A DNA stretch of 64,000 bases from Bacteroidota bacterium (GTDB lineage: Bacteria; Bacteroidota; Bacteroidia; Sphingobacteriales; Sphingobacteriaceae). Shown in pieces: positions 17,605-27,615 of this stretch; position 1 is the stretch's first letter; each line of letters opens with the position of its first letter. A model generated the notes under the pieces. That model saw nothing but the letters and a program-made list of their open reading frames with translations, searched no databases and was not told the DNA's origin. Both the position numbers and the translations under genes were made by a program. The stretch covers positions 42,502-106,501 of the forward strand of contig JABDBM010000004.1 in assembly GCA_013288685.1 (NCBI GenBank), given 5' to 3'.

Positions 17605-18480
17605 TTATTTCGTCGCTAAAGTGTATTTGGCCCAAAAATCTGTTGGGGTAGTTAAGTCGGCAAAGTCAATATTATTACTTGCTCCACCGCTGTTTCTGCC
17701 ACCTGCACCGCCACCCCTTCTGCCACCACCACCTCCTCCGAAACCGCCACCTCCGCCGCCAAATCCGCCCCCGCCATTATCGCCGCCAGCTGCAAGGCCT
17801 TTAAATGCGCCACCCATGTTAACCTGCAAACCGTTTACTTTAATATTGTAGGCAATTTCTTTGATGCTATCGGGCGATATACCCAACACCTTTAGCGGGA
17901 TTGCCAGTTCATAACTGTAATTCCCCAGAGTATCATAACCTATCGCCACTTTAATCCCATACTCGTTGTAGATGGAGATCAGCGTATCGTCCATATCTTT
18001 AAACCCTAAAACCTTAATCTCTTTGGCTGATGAAATGAATTGTCTGTGCGCCGCATTAATGGCAGCGGTATCCGGTGCATCAGTTTGCGCCGCGCCACTG
18101 CGGCTGCCTCTTTGTCCGCGCCCACGGCCTGCCCGTGATATTACCGGGTAAGTAAGGCTATAGGCGTTTTTATCTTTCTTCTTCCCCGCCGTGTTAATCG
18201 TTAGTGTTATCCCGCCTGCCGCAATTTTGGTATTGTTACCCGCATCGGTTGAGGTTACTGCCAGGTACAGGTATTTTTCGTTATTAGATATGGTGTAAAA
18301 CAACCGGGTGCTTTTATTATAAGCCTGGAAGGAGTCTTCCCACTCATTAATCCTGCCGTCAATTTTGACACCAGCAGGCGCCCAAATACTGGTGGCCTGC
18401 ACATCCTTTAAATGCGATTGCGCAAATAGTTGATAACCTGAGAGCAAGAATAAAATTGTGAAGAGGCTATTTTTTTTCAT
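17605..18480 (-). CDS. Secreted Gly-rich protein with a CBM9/DOMON-like domain, function unknown
   Basis: 291 aa. Signal peptide KKNSLFTILFLLSGYQLFAQ. Residues 30-225 read like a family-9 carbohydrate-binding or DOMON-type beta-sandwich (GVKIDGRINEWEDSF, then LYLAVTSTDAGNNTK and YSYELAIPLKVLGIS). Residues 228-265 are a Gly run (GGGGFGGGGGGFGGGGGG) with Arg, then a short conserved-looking tail. A second short Arg/Gly patch (GRGRGQRGSRSG) interrupts the domain. It lies upstream of the barrel receptor, which also has a Gly-rich insertion, so a receptor-associated surface role is the natural guess. No catalytic residues are evident. Confidence 0.65.
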   Translation of the reverse strand: MKKNSLFTILFLLSGYQLFAQSHLKDVQATSIWAPAGVKIDGRINEWEDSFQAYNKSTRLFYTISNNEKYLYLAVTSTDAGNNTKIAAGGITLTINTAGKKKDKNAYSLTYPVISRAGRGRGQRGSRSGAAQTDAPDTAAINAAHRQFISSAKEIKVLGFKDMDDTLISIYNEYGIKVAIGYDTLGNYSYELAIPLKVLGISPDSIKEIAYNIKVNGLQVNMGGAFKGLAAGGDNGGGGFGGGGGGFGGGGGGRRGGGAGGRNSGGASNNIDFADLTTPTDFWAKYTLATK

Positions 18481-18609
18481 CGGGGTATTTATTTAATCAT
18501 CAAAAACAACTATGGTGTAAAATGCATTACTGACTACATAGATACACGGAAGTTTAATTGCTTTTTTTATGTATTAGAATTGTTGCAGAGAGGAGCGGGA
18601 GTCGGGAAT

Positions 18610-18650
18610 CCCGATAACTATCGGGGCGGAAAAGTCCGTGAGTCCGAAAG
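18610..18650. repeat. CCCGATA/TATCGGG palindromic repeat
   Basis: A stem CCCGATA-AC...TATCGGG is followed by GCGGAAAAGTCCG. A recognisable relative occurs at 46074-46105 in reverse orientation (TTCCGCCCCCGATAGCATCGG). This is a dispersed repeat with no gene content. Confidence 0.6.
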
Positions 18651-18725
18651 AAGCTGCAAGGGGTGTTGGATTGAGAGATTATATTCGCTAAAACTCTTGC
18701 GGCTAATGGTTCAAGCTATTCATTA

Positions 18726-18899
18726 TTAAAGTTCGTCTGTGAGAGGTTGAAGGGGTGGTCGAAGGTTTTTTTTCAGCTCTCGCCATAACGCAAATTGGGC
18801 TTCATTATCCTCCAGTGCAATTCGCAGGCGTTCTTCTGGCGGTTTGGCAAGCCAAATCTTCAAATGTATTTTTTTTATTTCGGGCGAAGTATCTTCCAT
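18726..18899 (-). CDS. 57-aa helical partner protein of a nucleotidyltransferase (below ORF-track cutoff)
   Basis: I found this by translating the minus strand after the nucleotidyltransferase stop. The ATG at 18899 lies 4 bp beyond the stop at 18904, and the ORF ends at 18726. The protein begins MEDTSPEIKKIHLKIW and contains KPPEERLRIALEDNEAQF, a charged helix. A similarly sized protein with SYSERLRYYFKL accompanies the second nucleotidyltransferase at 59227. The tight coupling and shared ERLR helix suggest a dedicated partner, perhaps an antitoxin or substrate adaptor. Function is unknown. Confidence 0.6.
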   Translation of the reverse strand: MEDTSPEIKKIHLKIWLAKPPEERLRIALEDNEAQFALWRELKKNLRPPLQPLTDEL

Positions 18900-18903
18900 C
18901 AGG

Positions 18904-19428
18904 CTATAGCAAGTTAAATGTATTCAAATTTAATTCATTTACCCAATAATGCACGTAATCCAATTGTAGCTCAGGAATCAAAGATAGGTTTTTTATATCT
19001 TCCATTTGTATTGCGTTTTGCCAATCCTGTATCCATATCAGCTTTGAAATCAGCAAATCCTCCAGCGAAACTGCGTAAACCGGAGTTCCATAAAAATCAG
19101 TTTTCAGCCTTCGTTCAAATTCAGTTTGCCGGTAGATATTTTTTTTTAGGATAACGAAGTCAGCCTTAAAACCTGACCTGTGGTCAATGATATTGAATAG
19201 GCTTTGCCTGTTTATGGCGTCGAGCGCAGCTTCTTTACTGCAATAATAGCCGTCTTTAAAAAAATCAATAAGACCGTCAACATCTCCAGCCTGTAAGTTC
19301 ACTACAAAATCGATGTCGCGGGTGGCCCGGGGAAGTGTATACAAACTCATGGCAAAACTTCCCGATAACATATAGGGGATATTATTTGCTTCGAAATAGG
19401 CTATTATCTTTTTAAAAAATTCAAGCAT
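18904..19428 (-). CDS. Nucleotidyltransferase (AbiEii/DUF6036-like, MNT fold)
   Basis: 174 aa. The polymerase-beta-type motif is clear: MLSGSFAMSLYTLPRATRDIDF, i.e. a GS loop then D-x-D metal ligands at about residues 37-39. A downstream segment VYAVSLEDLLISKLIW is the usual helix of small nucleotidyltransferases such as AbiEii toxins and related proteins. The enzyme would transfer a nucleotide to a tRNA, protein or small molecule; which is unknown. It forms an operon with the 57-aa gene that starts 4 bp after it. A second pair of this design is at 59227-59893. Confidence 0.75.
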   Translation of the reverse strand: MLEFFKKIIAYFEANNIPYMLSGSFAMSLYTLPRATRDIDFVVNLQAGDVDGLIDFFKDGYYCSKEAALDAINRQSLFNIIDHRSGFKADFVILKKNIYRQTEFERRLKTDFYGTPVYAVSLEDLLISKLIWIQDWQNAIQMEDIKNLSLIPELQLDYVHYWVNELNLNTFNLL

Positions 19429-19464
19429 TGCTTAAATGTAGAAATTTATTGTAAATGTCGCTGA

Positions 19465-22400
19465 TTATTTAGCCGGGTCCGCGCCTTCGCGGATAAATGC
19501 AGCCGCCTGTTGCATCACTTCTGTTAGCTTTTCAATCTTCATCGGTTTAGCCAGGTATTCGTCCATTCCGGCTTTTATACACACATCCCGGTCCTCGGGC
19601 ATTGCATTAGCGGTTAACGCTATTATATAAGGCTGTGTGTAATTTTGGTTTCGGATATTTCGGGTTGCCTCAAGACCATCCATCCCAGGCATTTGAACAT
19701 CCATAAACACCAGGTTATAACCACCTTTGGCCATCATTCCCAGTGCCTCGATGCCGTTAGCCGCCAAATCAATTTCATAACCAAGTTTATTTAAAACCCG
19801 CGCTATAAGTTTTTGATTGATCGGGTTATCTTCAGCAACCAGAATTTTGAACGGAAATTGCGCAGCAAATTTAACATCTAATAATTTCGTTTCTTTTGGA
19901 GCGGGCAGGGCCGGCGCATCTTTTAGCACCTCATTTATTTCGTTAAAAATCAGTTGCTGTTTAACTGGTTTGATCAATACCGACCTGAACAAATCCGGAA
20001 ACTTCCGACTATTTTCATCGCCCCGGCCGCCCATCAGCATCAACGGAATTTCGGCGATTTTGCTTTTGATAGCCCGGGCCAGCGCTACGCCATCCATCTC
20101 CGGCATTTTTAAATCCGTGATCACTAAATCCGGCGCGTTTTCTTTAGACAAAATCTCTAATGCCTGCTTTGCCGATGAGGCAGTAACCACATCGGCACCC
20201 CAATGGAGTAGTTGTTTGCCCAGGGTGCTGAGGCTTGTTAAGTTGTCGTCCACAATCAAAATCTTTTTACCGCTTAATCCACCCGTGGTTATGTACACTT
20301 CAGCCCCGGGAGAGTTTGCAGCGGTTGTTTTAATGGTAAAATTAAAAGTGGTGCCTTCACCAAACAAGCTTTCGGCCCAGACATTGCCGCCCATCAATTT
20401 TACCAGCCGTTCGCTAATAGCCAGGCCTAAGCCGGAGCCACCATATTTGCGGGTTGTTGATGAATCGACCTGCGAAAACGCCTGGAACAAGTTGGAAAGT
20501 TTATCCGTCGGTATTCCTATGCCCGTATCCTTAATACTAAATTTAATTTCCAGTTCAGTTTGTGTTGTTTCTGACACAACTGCGCCAATAAATACTTCAC
20601 CGTGTTTTGTAAACTTGAGCGCATTGCTGATAAGGTTTATCAATACTTGTTTTAAACGCAGATTATCGCCGATCACCTTACCGGGTAAGCTAACATCAAT
20701 GTCATACACAAGTTCAATCCCCTGTTCTTCCGCCTGCTGAATAAATAAATCTACAACATCTTCAACGCTGACGCGTAAATCGAAAATTTCTTTTTCGATC
20801 TCCATTTTACCGGATTCTATTTTCGAGAAATCCAATATATCATTGATAACGCGTACAAGGCTCTCGCCGGAGGAGATAATCGTATCAGTATACTCTTTTT
20901 GCTCCTTAGTTTGCTCTGTTTCGCGCAGCAAAGAGGCCATTCCGATAACACCATTCATCGGTGTTCGTATTTCATGGCTCATAGTGGCTAAAAAAGTACT
21001 TTTGGCCTGATTTGCGCGTTCTGCTTCTTCGCGCGCTATCTTTTCCTCTTCCTTCTTCTTTTCCAGTTCTTCATTTAATGTTTGTAAAAATACAGATTGC
21101 GAGTGAAGTTGTTCAACCTTTTGCGATACCTCGGCGGTCCGTATTTTCACCTGCTGCTCCAGCTCTATCTGCTGTTTTTCAATCATTCTTACCCTAAAAT
21201 GGTATAGTGCATATAACAGACCGGCAACCGAGACAATGAAAAAGAGCCGGAACCACCACGTTGCCCAAAAAGGCGGATCAATGATAATGGTTAAAGTGGC
21301 GCCGGTGTTATTCCACACGCCATCATTATTGGATGCCTTTACATGAAAGACATAGGTGCCGGGATTTAAGTTAGTGTACTCGGCTTTCTTTACATTGCCC
21401 GCGTATACCCAGTCTTTATCAAAATTATCCAGCTTCCAGGCGTATTGATTATTTTCGGGCTGCAAGTAATTTAATGCTGCGAAGCGAAAGGAAATATAGG
21501 ATTGATTGTGTTTCAGCCGGATTTGGCGTGTTAAACCTATATCGCCTTTTAGTATGGAATCCGCTTGCCCGGGGACGATGCTTTTATTAAAAATATTAAA
21601 ATCAGTAATGTACACCGGGGTAATAAAGTCATTGGTTTTTATTTTAGCTGGATAAAATGTATTAAAACCGTGAATGCCGCCAAAAAACATTTCGCCATCC
21701 CTGGTCATTAATGATGCGTTGTATTCAAATTCTTTACCCTGTATGCCATCATTGAGTTTAAATTTTCTGAAGAAATAGGTATCCGGATTAAATTTTGTTA
21801 ACCCTATCGCGCTTGAAATCCATAGGTTGCCGTCTTTGTCCTCGGCAATGCTTTTTATCAGTTCTTTGTCGAGCCCGCCCTTATTGGTGTACAGTCCAAA
21901 TTTTCGCCCCACGGGGTCAAAAAGATATAAACCGATTTTACCGAGCCAAACCCGCCCCTTACTATCGGTAAAAACAGTACCAACATCCTGGCTATAGTAA
22001 TTAAAATAATGTGTAAAACGTTTGGTATGCAGGTTATAGCAATTCAGCGCGCCGTCCACCGCGCCAAACCATACATTTCCAGCCTTATCCTCGTTAATCG
22101 TCCAAATATTGCTTCCCGAAAAGCTGGTCATACCATCAGGATCTTTGAATATCCGCTTAAATTTCCGCGTATTATAATCGAACAAATTGAGTCCCGCCCA
22201 GGTGCCTACCCATAAATTGCCCTCGCTGTCCTGGAAAGTTTTCACTACCCAGTTTGAACTGATAGTAGTGCTGTCGGCCGGATTATTAAGAAACCTCCTA
22301 AATGTTCCGCTTTTAGGATCAAACAAATTGAGCCCGCCCCAGGTGCTCACCCAGAGATTTTTGTCCCTGTCCTGCATAACATCCGTTACGGCATCTGAGC

Positions 22401-23691
22401 TGATGCTTTTGTTGTTACGCGGATTGTTTTTATACAATCGGAACGTTTGATGTTTACGGTTGAATAAATTTAAACCGCCGCCATCAGTACCTATCCAGAT
22501 ATTACCATTTACATCCTCGCAAAAAGATCTCACATCATTATTGCTGATGCTGCTTATGAGTTTTTCTTTACGATAAGTGTTGAATTTATAGGCGCCCGGG
22601 GTGTATAAACTCATCCCGCCGCGGCGTGTACCTACCCATAAGTTGCCTTCCTTGTCCTCAAACAACCCGCAGGCCGTTTTTTGCGACAGCGTTTCAGGGT
22701 CGTCGGATTCGTGCTTGTAATGAAAAAATGAATCCGTTTCCGGATCATACAGATTCAGTCCTCCATCCACGACCCCTACCCAAACACGGCCCTCTCTGTC
22801 AGCAAGCAATCCACCTGAAAAAAAACCAAGTATATTGGCCGACAAGCTGCCTTCGTTACTTACCTGGTGCTTATATTGCTTAAATGTTTTGTGCTTTAAA
22901 TTATAAACCACTACGCCATCGTAAGATGTACCTAACCACAAGTTCCCGTTTTTATCCTGCTGTATATAATTGATGATGTTGGCTGCTTCACCAAAGGGAT
23001 TTGCAATTAAGCTAAAGGTTTTGTTTTTGCGGTTAAACAACTCCAGGCCGGCGTTGGTGGCTACCCAAAGGTTATTGGCGGCATCTTCATAAATACAGTT
23101 GACGGTATCACTGCGTAAACTATTTCTATCCGCGGCATTATGTTTAAAATGCGTAAATACATTAGTTTCCCGGTTTAGCAAATTAAGGCCGCCGCCAATG
23201 GTACCTACCCATAAGTTATTCTGTTGATCTTCGTAAATATTGGTGATTTCATTTCCGCCAATGCTTTTGTCGTTACGCGGGTCATGATGATAGATGGTAA
23301 AATTGTTTTGGTAAGGATTAAAAAGATCAAGCCCGTTTTGAGTGCCTACCCAAAGCCTATGCCTATGGTCTTCATAAATATTACGAATTAAATTATTGCT
23401 TAAACTCAAGCGGTCTTTGGTACTGTTGCGGTATACCCGAATACTGTCACCATCGTAACGGTTTAATCCGTTAACAGTGCCAAACCACATGAAGCCGCGG
23501 TAATCCTGGTAAGTGCTGGTTATAAAACTATTGGAGAGGCCCTGCTCGTCGCTTATTTGTTTAAACTTTAAAACTGGCGCCTGAGCAACGGCAAAGAACG
23601 GGCAAAACGAAAGGAGCAAACATAACAGACCTAAGAGGTTGTAAAACCAAATGCCACCAAAACGACACTGACACTTTAAAATAACCTTCAA
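19465..23691 (-). CDS. Hybrid sensor histidine kinase with propeller sensor and two receiver domains
   Basis: 1408 aa. A hydrophobic N-terminus precedes about 14 Reg_prop repeats (motifs [33 protein letters not shown]) to about residue 700. A Y_Y_Y domain follows ([15 protein letters not shown]), a transmembrane helix near 810-830 ([21 protein letters not shown]) and a coiled coil. The kinase core is intact: [30 protein letters not shown] and GSGLGLAI. Two receiver domains close the protein ([12 protein letters not shown] and [12 protein letters not shown]). Unlike classical Bacteroides hybrid systems it has no AraC-type DNA-binding domain, so output must pass to another protein. The ligand is probably an extracellular glycan breakdown product, by family analogy only. 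Confidence 0.92.
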   Translation of the reverse strand: MKVILKCQCRFGGIWFYNLLGLLCLLLSFCPFFAVAQAPVLKFKQISDEQGLSNSFITSTYQDYRGFMWFGTVNGLNRYDGDSIRVYRNSTKDRLSLSNNLIRNIYEDHRHRLWVGTQNGLDLFNPYQNNFTIYHHDPRNDKSIGGNEITNIYEDQQNNLWVGTIGGGLNLLNRETNVFTHFKHNAADRNSLRSDTVNCIYEDAANNLWVATNAGLELFNRKNKTFSLIANPFGEAANIINYIQQDKNGNLWLGTSYDGVVVYNLKHKTFKQYKHQVSNEGSLSANILGFFSGGLLADREGRVWVGVVDGGLNLYDPETDSFFHYKHESDDPETLSQKTACGLFEDKEGNLWVGTRRGGMSLYTPGAYKFNTYRKEKLISSISNNDVRSFCEDVNGNIWIGTDGGGLNLFNRKHQTFRLYKNNPRNNKSISSDAVTDVMQDRDKNLWVSTWGGLNLFDPKSGTFRRFLNNPADSTTISSNWVVKTFQDSEGNLWVGTWAGLNLFDYNTRKFKRIFKDPDGMTSFSGSNIWTINEDKAGNVWFGAVDGALNCYNLHTKRFTHYFNYYSQDVGTVFTDSKGRVWLGKIGLYLFDPVGRKFGLYTNKGGLDKELIKSIAEDKDGNLWISSAIGLTKFNPDTYFFRKFKLNDGIQGKEFEYNASLMTRDGEMFFGGIHGFNTFYPAKIKTNDFITPVYITDFNIFNKSIVPGQADSILKGDIGLTRQIRLKHNQSYISFRFAALNYLQPENNQYAWKLDNFDKDWVYAGNVKKAEYTNLNPGTYVFHVKASNNDGVWNNTGATLTIIIDPPFWATWWFRLFFIVSVAGLLYALYHFRVRMIEKQQIELEQQVKIRTAEVSQKVEQLHSQSVFLQTLNEELEKKKEEEKIAREEAERANQAKSTFLATMSHEIRTPMNGVIGMASLLRETEQTKEQKEYTDTIISSGESLVRVINDILDFSKIESGKMEIEKEIFDLRVSVEDVVDLFIQQAEEQGIELVYDIDVSLPGKVIGDNLRLKQVLINLISNALKFTKHGEVFIGAVVSETTQTELEIKFSIKDTGIGIPTDKLSNLFQAFSQVDSSTTRKYGGSGLGLAISERLVKLMGGNVWAESLFGEGTTFNFTIKTTAANSPGAEVYITTGGLSGKKILIVDDNLTSLSTLGKQLLHWGADVVTASSAKQALEILSKENAPDLVITDLKMPEMDGVALARAIKSKIAEIPLMLMGGRGDENSRKFPDLFRSVLIKPVKQQLIFNEINEVLKDAPALPAPKETKLLDVKFAAQFPFKILVAEDNPINQKLIARVLNKLGYEIDLAANGIEALGMMAKGGYNLVFMDVQMPGMDGLEATRNIRNQNYTQPYIIALTANAMPEDRDVCIKAGMDEYLAKPMKIEKLTEVMQQAAAFIREGADPAK

Positions 23692-23947
23692 AACTCCCTT
23701 CCCGATTTATTTAGAAATATTATAATATATTATACGGAGTAATAAATGTAAGGTTGTTTATTAGTTATTAACAATTTATTTATAATTTATTTGTTATAAA
23801 AAATAAAGGTTTGCACTTTTTTACCATTTCGCGGCGTCGACTTTAGTCCATCAAACTCGCTGCAAACATGGAAAGCATACATAATTTGAAGATGCACAAG
23901 TGAAGCCAATAGTTTTTTATTTGCAGATATAAAGCATCCTGTGATTG

Positions 23948-24976
23948 TTATTTCAAAATATACAATACACTAAAAGCCACATCCACGTTTATTTTCCCTT
24001 TCGCGTCAGCAGCGTCGGCCTCATAAGTATCCGATTTCCTCCGCAACATCACATCGGCCAGTTTTTTCTTTTTATCAAGAATAGCATCCCGGTCGGCCTG
24101 GCGCAAAGTGTCATTTGGCTTATCCTTCAGACGTAGGGAATCCTTTAAAAGTTTGAGCCCAGGTGCAAAACTGAGCCTTAACGGCTTAAATACTACATCA
24201 GACCCATTGAACCATTTTACCATTTTGGTTTGCAGCTTAAATTTTACCGGCAGGCCCGCCAGGCCGCGCAGATTAAACAACTGTATATTATCTGCTTTAA
24301 TATAAAGTGTATCTATTTTATGCCCGAAGTTAATATCAAGCAGGTGGCCCGATGAAAAAACACAGGATGCGTTACCTGATATATCGCCGATTTTTATCGT
24401 GTTAAATCCTATAGCCGTCACGTTGCCTGTCTGTAGTTTGCCTATGGTCATACTGCCCTGCTCAATGCGGATGTGGCCTGCAGTTAGCAGCTTTCCGGCG
24501 GTAAAATCGCCAAATTTTTCATAAATAGTCAGTTCCCCTGCATAGTCGCCGGTATTAATGTTTCCGAATTGGTTGGTTACCGTCAGCGGTAAATCATCAG
24601 GAGCATATACCACATAGCTCACACTGCTTTGTATTTTGGAAAGAGACGAATTGGTATCGATAGTCGTGCGGCAGCTGATTACATGTTGAGTCCTGCCAGC
24701 GTAAATATGCACCCGGTTAGCCCGCTTATTTAATGGTGAATTTTGAGTTTGGGTGGCGATGGTGATAATGATACGCACTTTTCGATGTCGCCATGTTTTA
24801 ATTTCTACATCGCCATACTGGTTATCAATAACCAGTTGGTCATTTTTCAACAAGTTTAAAGTTTTGATGATGGTTTTATGACCAACAGGTGAGGGCACCA
24901 CTGCCCATAGGTTACCCCAACAAAGACTGCAGCACAGCAACAGCATTAAACTATATTTCTTTAACCGATTTTTCAT
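23948..24976 (-). CDS. DUF4097-like putative adhesin/envelope protein
   Basis: 342 aa. Signal peptide at residues 1-25 (LMLLLCCSLCWGNLWA). The body is a right-handed-helix-like series of short strands (VIDNQYGDVEIKTW, VTNQFGNINTGDY, TIYEKFGDFTAGKL, IEQGSMTIGKLQTGNV), typical of the DUF4097 adhesin-like family often placed in sigma/anti-sigma operons. A charged C-terminal tail (DRDAILDKKKKLAD) contrasts with the neutral repeat region. The start codon overlaps the anti-sigma-like gene by 26 bp, so the three genes 26182-23948 form one operon. Probably a stress-responsive envelope product. Confidence 0.7.
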   Translation of the reverse strand: MKNRLKKYSLMLLLCCSLCWGNLWAVVPSPVGHKTIIKTLNLLKNDQLVIDNQYGDVEIKTWRHRKVRIIITIATQTQNSPLNKRANRVHIYAGRTQHVISCRTTIDTNSSLSKIQSSVSYVVYAPDDLPLTVTNQFGNINTGDYAGELTIYEKFGDFTAGKLLTAGHIRIEQGSMTIGKLQTGNVTAIGFNTIKIGDISGNASCVFSSGHLLDINFGHKIDTLYIKADNIQLFNLRGLAGLPVKFKLQTKMVKWFNGSDVVFKPLRLSFAPGLKLLKDSLRLKDKPNDTLRQADRDAILDKKKKLADVMLRRKSDTYEADAADAKGKINVDVAFSVLYILK

Positions 24977-25637
24977 GATTACTGGTTGATTGCGCCTCGC
25001 GGATAATTTGCAATTGATTGCCTAATATTTTTTCCTGTAGTTGCAGGTTTTCTATCATCGACTCCAGCACTTTTTGCCTGTTGATGCTACTTGGTAATTG
25101 ATTTCTTAACTGGCTATAAGCGTCGCTTAAATCCAACAGGGCCTTTTGGCATTCTTTATATAAATCAGGGTCAGAACTTTGCAGGCGCCTGATCTGCCGC
25201 TGCCTGATCTCCACGAGCCGACTATAATAAAAAATTGATTGCCGGTATTCGTCACCTGTTAATTCATAAGCGCTATTTTTCCGGGATGGGCTGGTGCTGG
25301 TTTTTAAATCAATCTCCTTTTTTGCATCAATTGTATCTCCGTTTTTAATTTTTGGTATTTCTTTCGCTATGTTTTGACCAGTATGAATTTTAGGGCTGAT
25401 GTTGGTAATTTGCGTAGCCCCATGTTGTTTATTCACTATCAGCAACCCAACGCTCCCTAATAGAAGCAGGCTTGCCGCAATACTCCAGGCAATCCGCTGA
25501 ATTTTAACAATCCGCGCTTTCCGGGCTGTATGCAATATCAGTTGCTGTTCAATCTTATCCCATAAATCGGGCGATGGCGACCCTTTTTCAAATTGGTCGC
25601 GGTTTTGGCCCATATATTTTTCAAATTCCTCTTCCAT
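24951..25637 (-). CDS. Anti-sigma-factor-like membrane protein
   Basis: 228 aa. The short cytoplasmic N-terminus (FEKGSPSPDLWDKIEQQL) is typical of Bacteroidetes anti-sigma-like proteins. A single transmembrane helix is near residues 49-67 (IAWSIAASLLLLGSVGLLIV). The periplasmic half ends in a long helical coil (LRNQLPSSINRQKVLESMIENLQLQEKILGNQL). It begins 5 bp after the sigma-factor stop and would sequester that factor until a signal arrives. No zinc-binding HxxxCxxC motif is visible, so it is not of the ZAS type. Confidence 0.72.
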   Translation of the reverse strand: MEEEFEKYMGQNRDQFEKGSPSPDLWDKIEQQLILHTARKARIVKIQRIAWSIAASLLLLGSVGLLIVNKQHGATQITNISPKIHTGQNIAKEIPKIKNGDTIDAKKEIDLKTSTSPSRKNSAYELTGDEYRQSIFYYSRLVEIRQRQIRRLQSSDPDLYKECQKALLDLSDAYSQLRNQLPSSINRQKVLESMIENLQLQEKILGNQLQIIREAQSTSNHEKSVKEI

Positions 25638-25642
25638 AATCT

Positions 25643-26182
25643 TTATATTTTATGGCCTATACTGCTTAATATTTTCTGCCGTCCACGTAAATACTGGCTC
25701 CTTATGGTGGCCGACGGCGTTTCCATCATTGCAGCAATTTCTTCAAAACTCATTCCCTCAAACACGTGCAGGTTTATTACTATTCGGTATTTATCGGGCA
25801 GCAAACCCAAAGCCTCCGTTATCAGTTCTATTTTTTGCTGAAATGCGTGTTCGTCAATTTGCTCCTCAACGGCTGTATTGTATAAACCAGTTTCCTCCAG
25901 TTCCACCCAGCTTTGCCGGCTTCGCTTTATAAAGTTTAAAGATTTATTAATAACAATCCCTTTCAGCCAGCCTCCGAAAGCTTCAATATTCTTCAACTTA
26001 TCAAGCCTTGTAAAAGCTTCCATAAACGCTTCCTGCAAAATATCTTCAGCATCAGTATCGTATACTACAATGCGCAAACACGTATGATACATGGCCCGGC
26101 TATACCTGTTGTACAACAACCGGTAGCTTTTGATGTCACCCTTTTTGCATTTTTCTATTAAGTCGGCTTCTTCCTTACTCAA
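25643..26182 (-). CDS. ECF-type RNA polymerase sigma factor
   Basis: 179 aa. Region 2 includes AEDILQEAFMEAFTRLDKL with the conserved DAEDILQE core at about residues 43-50. Region 4 is a helix-turn-helix (LLPDKYRIVINLHVFEGMSFEEIAAMM, then SATIRSQYLRGRQKI). This is the standard two-domain ECF layout without extra domains. It heads an operon with an anti-sigma-like membrane protein and a DUF4097 protein, suggesting autoregulated envelope-stress control. The start could be a few codons later, but the N-terminal helix is normal for the family. Confidence 0.9.
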   Translation of the reverse strand: MSKEEADLIEKCKKGDIKSYRLLYNRYSRAMYHTCLRIVVYDTDAEDILQEAFMEAFTRLDKLKNIEAFGGWLKGIVINKSLNFIKRSRQSWVELEETGLYNTAVEEQIDEHAFQQKIELITEALGLLPDKYRIVINLHVFEGMSFEEIAAMMETPSATIRSQYLRGRQKILSSIGHKI

Positions 26183-26361
26183 CTGTTTTTGATGTTCCTT
26201 CTGGTTTCTACTTAATAAGTAGCAATTAACGCCGATTCGTTGCAGAAATAAATAAAATATTTTAATAGAACGGGTTACATTTAAATAAAAAAAAATAATT
26301 ACTAATCCTTACGCTTATCTTTATCGTAAAAGATTAAATAGCTTACCAGGTACCCGCAATT

Positions 26362-27603
26362 ATGAAATACAGGTTCTTACTTATTCTTTTGTTCTTTCCA
26401 TTTGGCGTATTATTTGCGCAGGGCACGCTGTCGTCTGATGACCTTTTTCAGCAGGCCCGAAAAATGGCCTTCGATAATAAAAACTACCCCGGCGCCATAG
26501 CCTTATGTAAAGAAGCACTTTCCAAAAGCCCGGATTATACCGACATACGCGTTTTTTTAGGGCGGCTTTATACCTGGTCAAAGTACACTGATAGTGCCCG
26601 CACCCAGCTTATTGAAGTTTTAACCAGGCACCCCGATAATGAAGATGGCGCCATTGCCTACGCCAGTTTAGAATACTGGAACAATAATTCGGCAAAAGCA
26701 TTGCAATTTGTACAACAAGGGTTAAAGTACCATCCGGCATCAACTGATCTGCTGCTGTTAAAAGCAAAAGTGCTTATTGATTTAAAGCGGTTTCAGGAAG
26801 CAAACCTGGCTATAGATACTCTACTAAAAGCCAATCCTAAAAATACGGATGCCCGGGCACTGGCGGACCGAATAAGCGATAACACATCTAAAAACAAGAT
26901 GAGCATCAACTATGATTTCGTTTATTTTGACAAACAATTTAATGATCCCTGGCACCTTGCAAGCGTAGATTATACCAGGCAAACGGATATAGGTTCAATA
27001 ACGGGCCGCGTAAACTTCGCCAATCGTTTTAACACCAATGGCGCCCAGCTTGAAATGGACGCGTATCCGCATCTGTCAAAAACGTTTTATGCCTATTTAA
27101 ACGCAGGCTACTCGGACAACGTAGGGGTATTTCCTAAATACCGGGCCGGATTTTCGTTATATGCCAATTTGCCGGCGAGTTTTGAAGGCGAGGCGGGCTT
27201 TAGGTTTTTGAGTTTTAGTGGCCCCACCTGGATATATACTGCATCGGTAAGTAAATATTATAAAGACTACTGGTTTAATTTCCGCACTTTCCTTACCCCC
27301 TCCAACAATAATATTTCGCAATCTTATGCGCTTAATGTTCGGTACTATTATGGGGGTGCTGACGATTATTTTAGCCTGGGGTTAGGCACTGGCATTTCAC
27401 CTGATGACCCGGGCAACAGTGTTTTATTGAATAGTGGTAACGTTTATAAGTTGCGATCAAATAACGTATCAGCAGGGTATCGCCATTCATTTAAAACCTT
27501 AAATGTGTTTTTTATAAATTTAAGTTTAGCCAACCAGGAATATCTGCCGCACACCAGGGGTAACCAGTTTGATGCCGGTGTTGGATACATCAGGCGTTTT
27601 TAA
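26362..27603 (+). CDS. TPR plus YaiO-family outer-membrane beta-barrel protein
   Basis: 413 aa. Signal peptide (FLLILLFFPFGVLFAQ), TPR repeats at about 25-180 (YPGAIALCKEALSKSPDYTD, then FQEANLAIDTLLKANPKNTD), and a YaiO-type beta-barrel from about 190 to the C-terminal phenylalanine (VGYIRRF). TPR-plus-barrel is the architecture of export channels for synthase-made polysaccharides (as in BcsC, PgaA and AlgK/AlgE). In E. coli yaiO lies beside the GT2 gene yaiP, and here a GT2 gene sits 3 kb away. A TATCTTTA element at 26316-26323 is one mismatch from a -7 box, but I see no matching -33. The gene 12 bp downstream is co-transcribed. Confidence 0.82.
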   Translation: MKYRFLLILLFFPFGVLFAQGTLSSDDLFQQARKMAFDNKNYPGAIALCKEALSKSPDYTDIRVFLGRLYTWSKYTDSARTQLIEVLTRHPDNEDGAIAYASLEYWNNNSAKALQFVQQGLKYHPASTDLLLLKAKVLIDLKRFQEANLAIDTLLKANPKNTDARALADRISDNTSKNKMSINYDFVYFDKQFNDPWHLASVDYTRQTDIGSITGRVNFANRFNTNGAQLEMDAYPHLSKTFYAYLNAGYSDNVGVFPKYRAGFSLYANLPASFEGEAGFRFLSFSGPTWIYTASVSKYYKDYWFNFRTFLTPSNNNISQSYALNVRYYYGGADDYFSLGLGTGISPDDPGNSVLLNSGNVYKLRSNNVSAGYRHSFKTLNVFFINLSLANQEYLPHTRGNQFDAGVGYIRRF

Positions 27604-27615
27604 TTTTCTTTTTTT

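Noticed and set aside
19817-20740. 307-aa plus-strand ORF opposite the hybrid kinase
   Set aside because: It lies wholly antisense to an intact kinase/receiver coding region with clear motifs. Its translation is rich in Ser, Pro and Ile without domain patterns, which is a codon-composition shadow.
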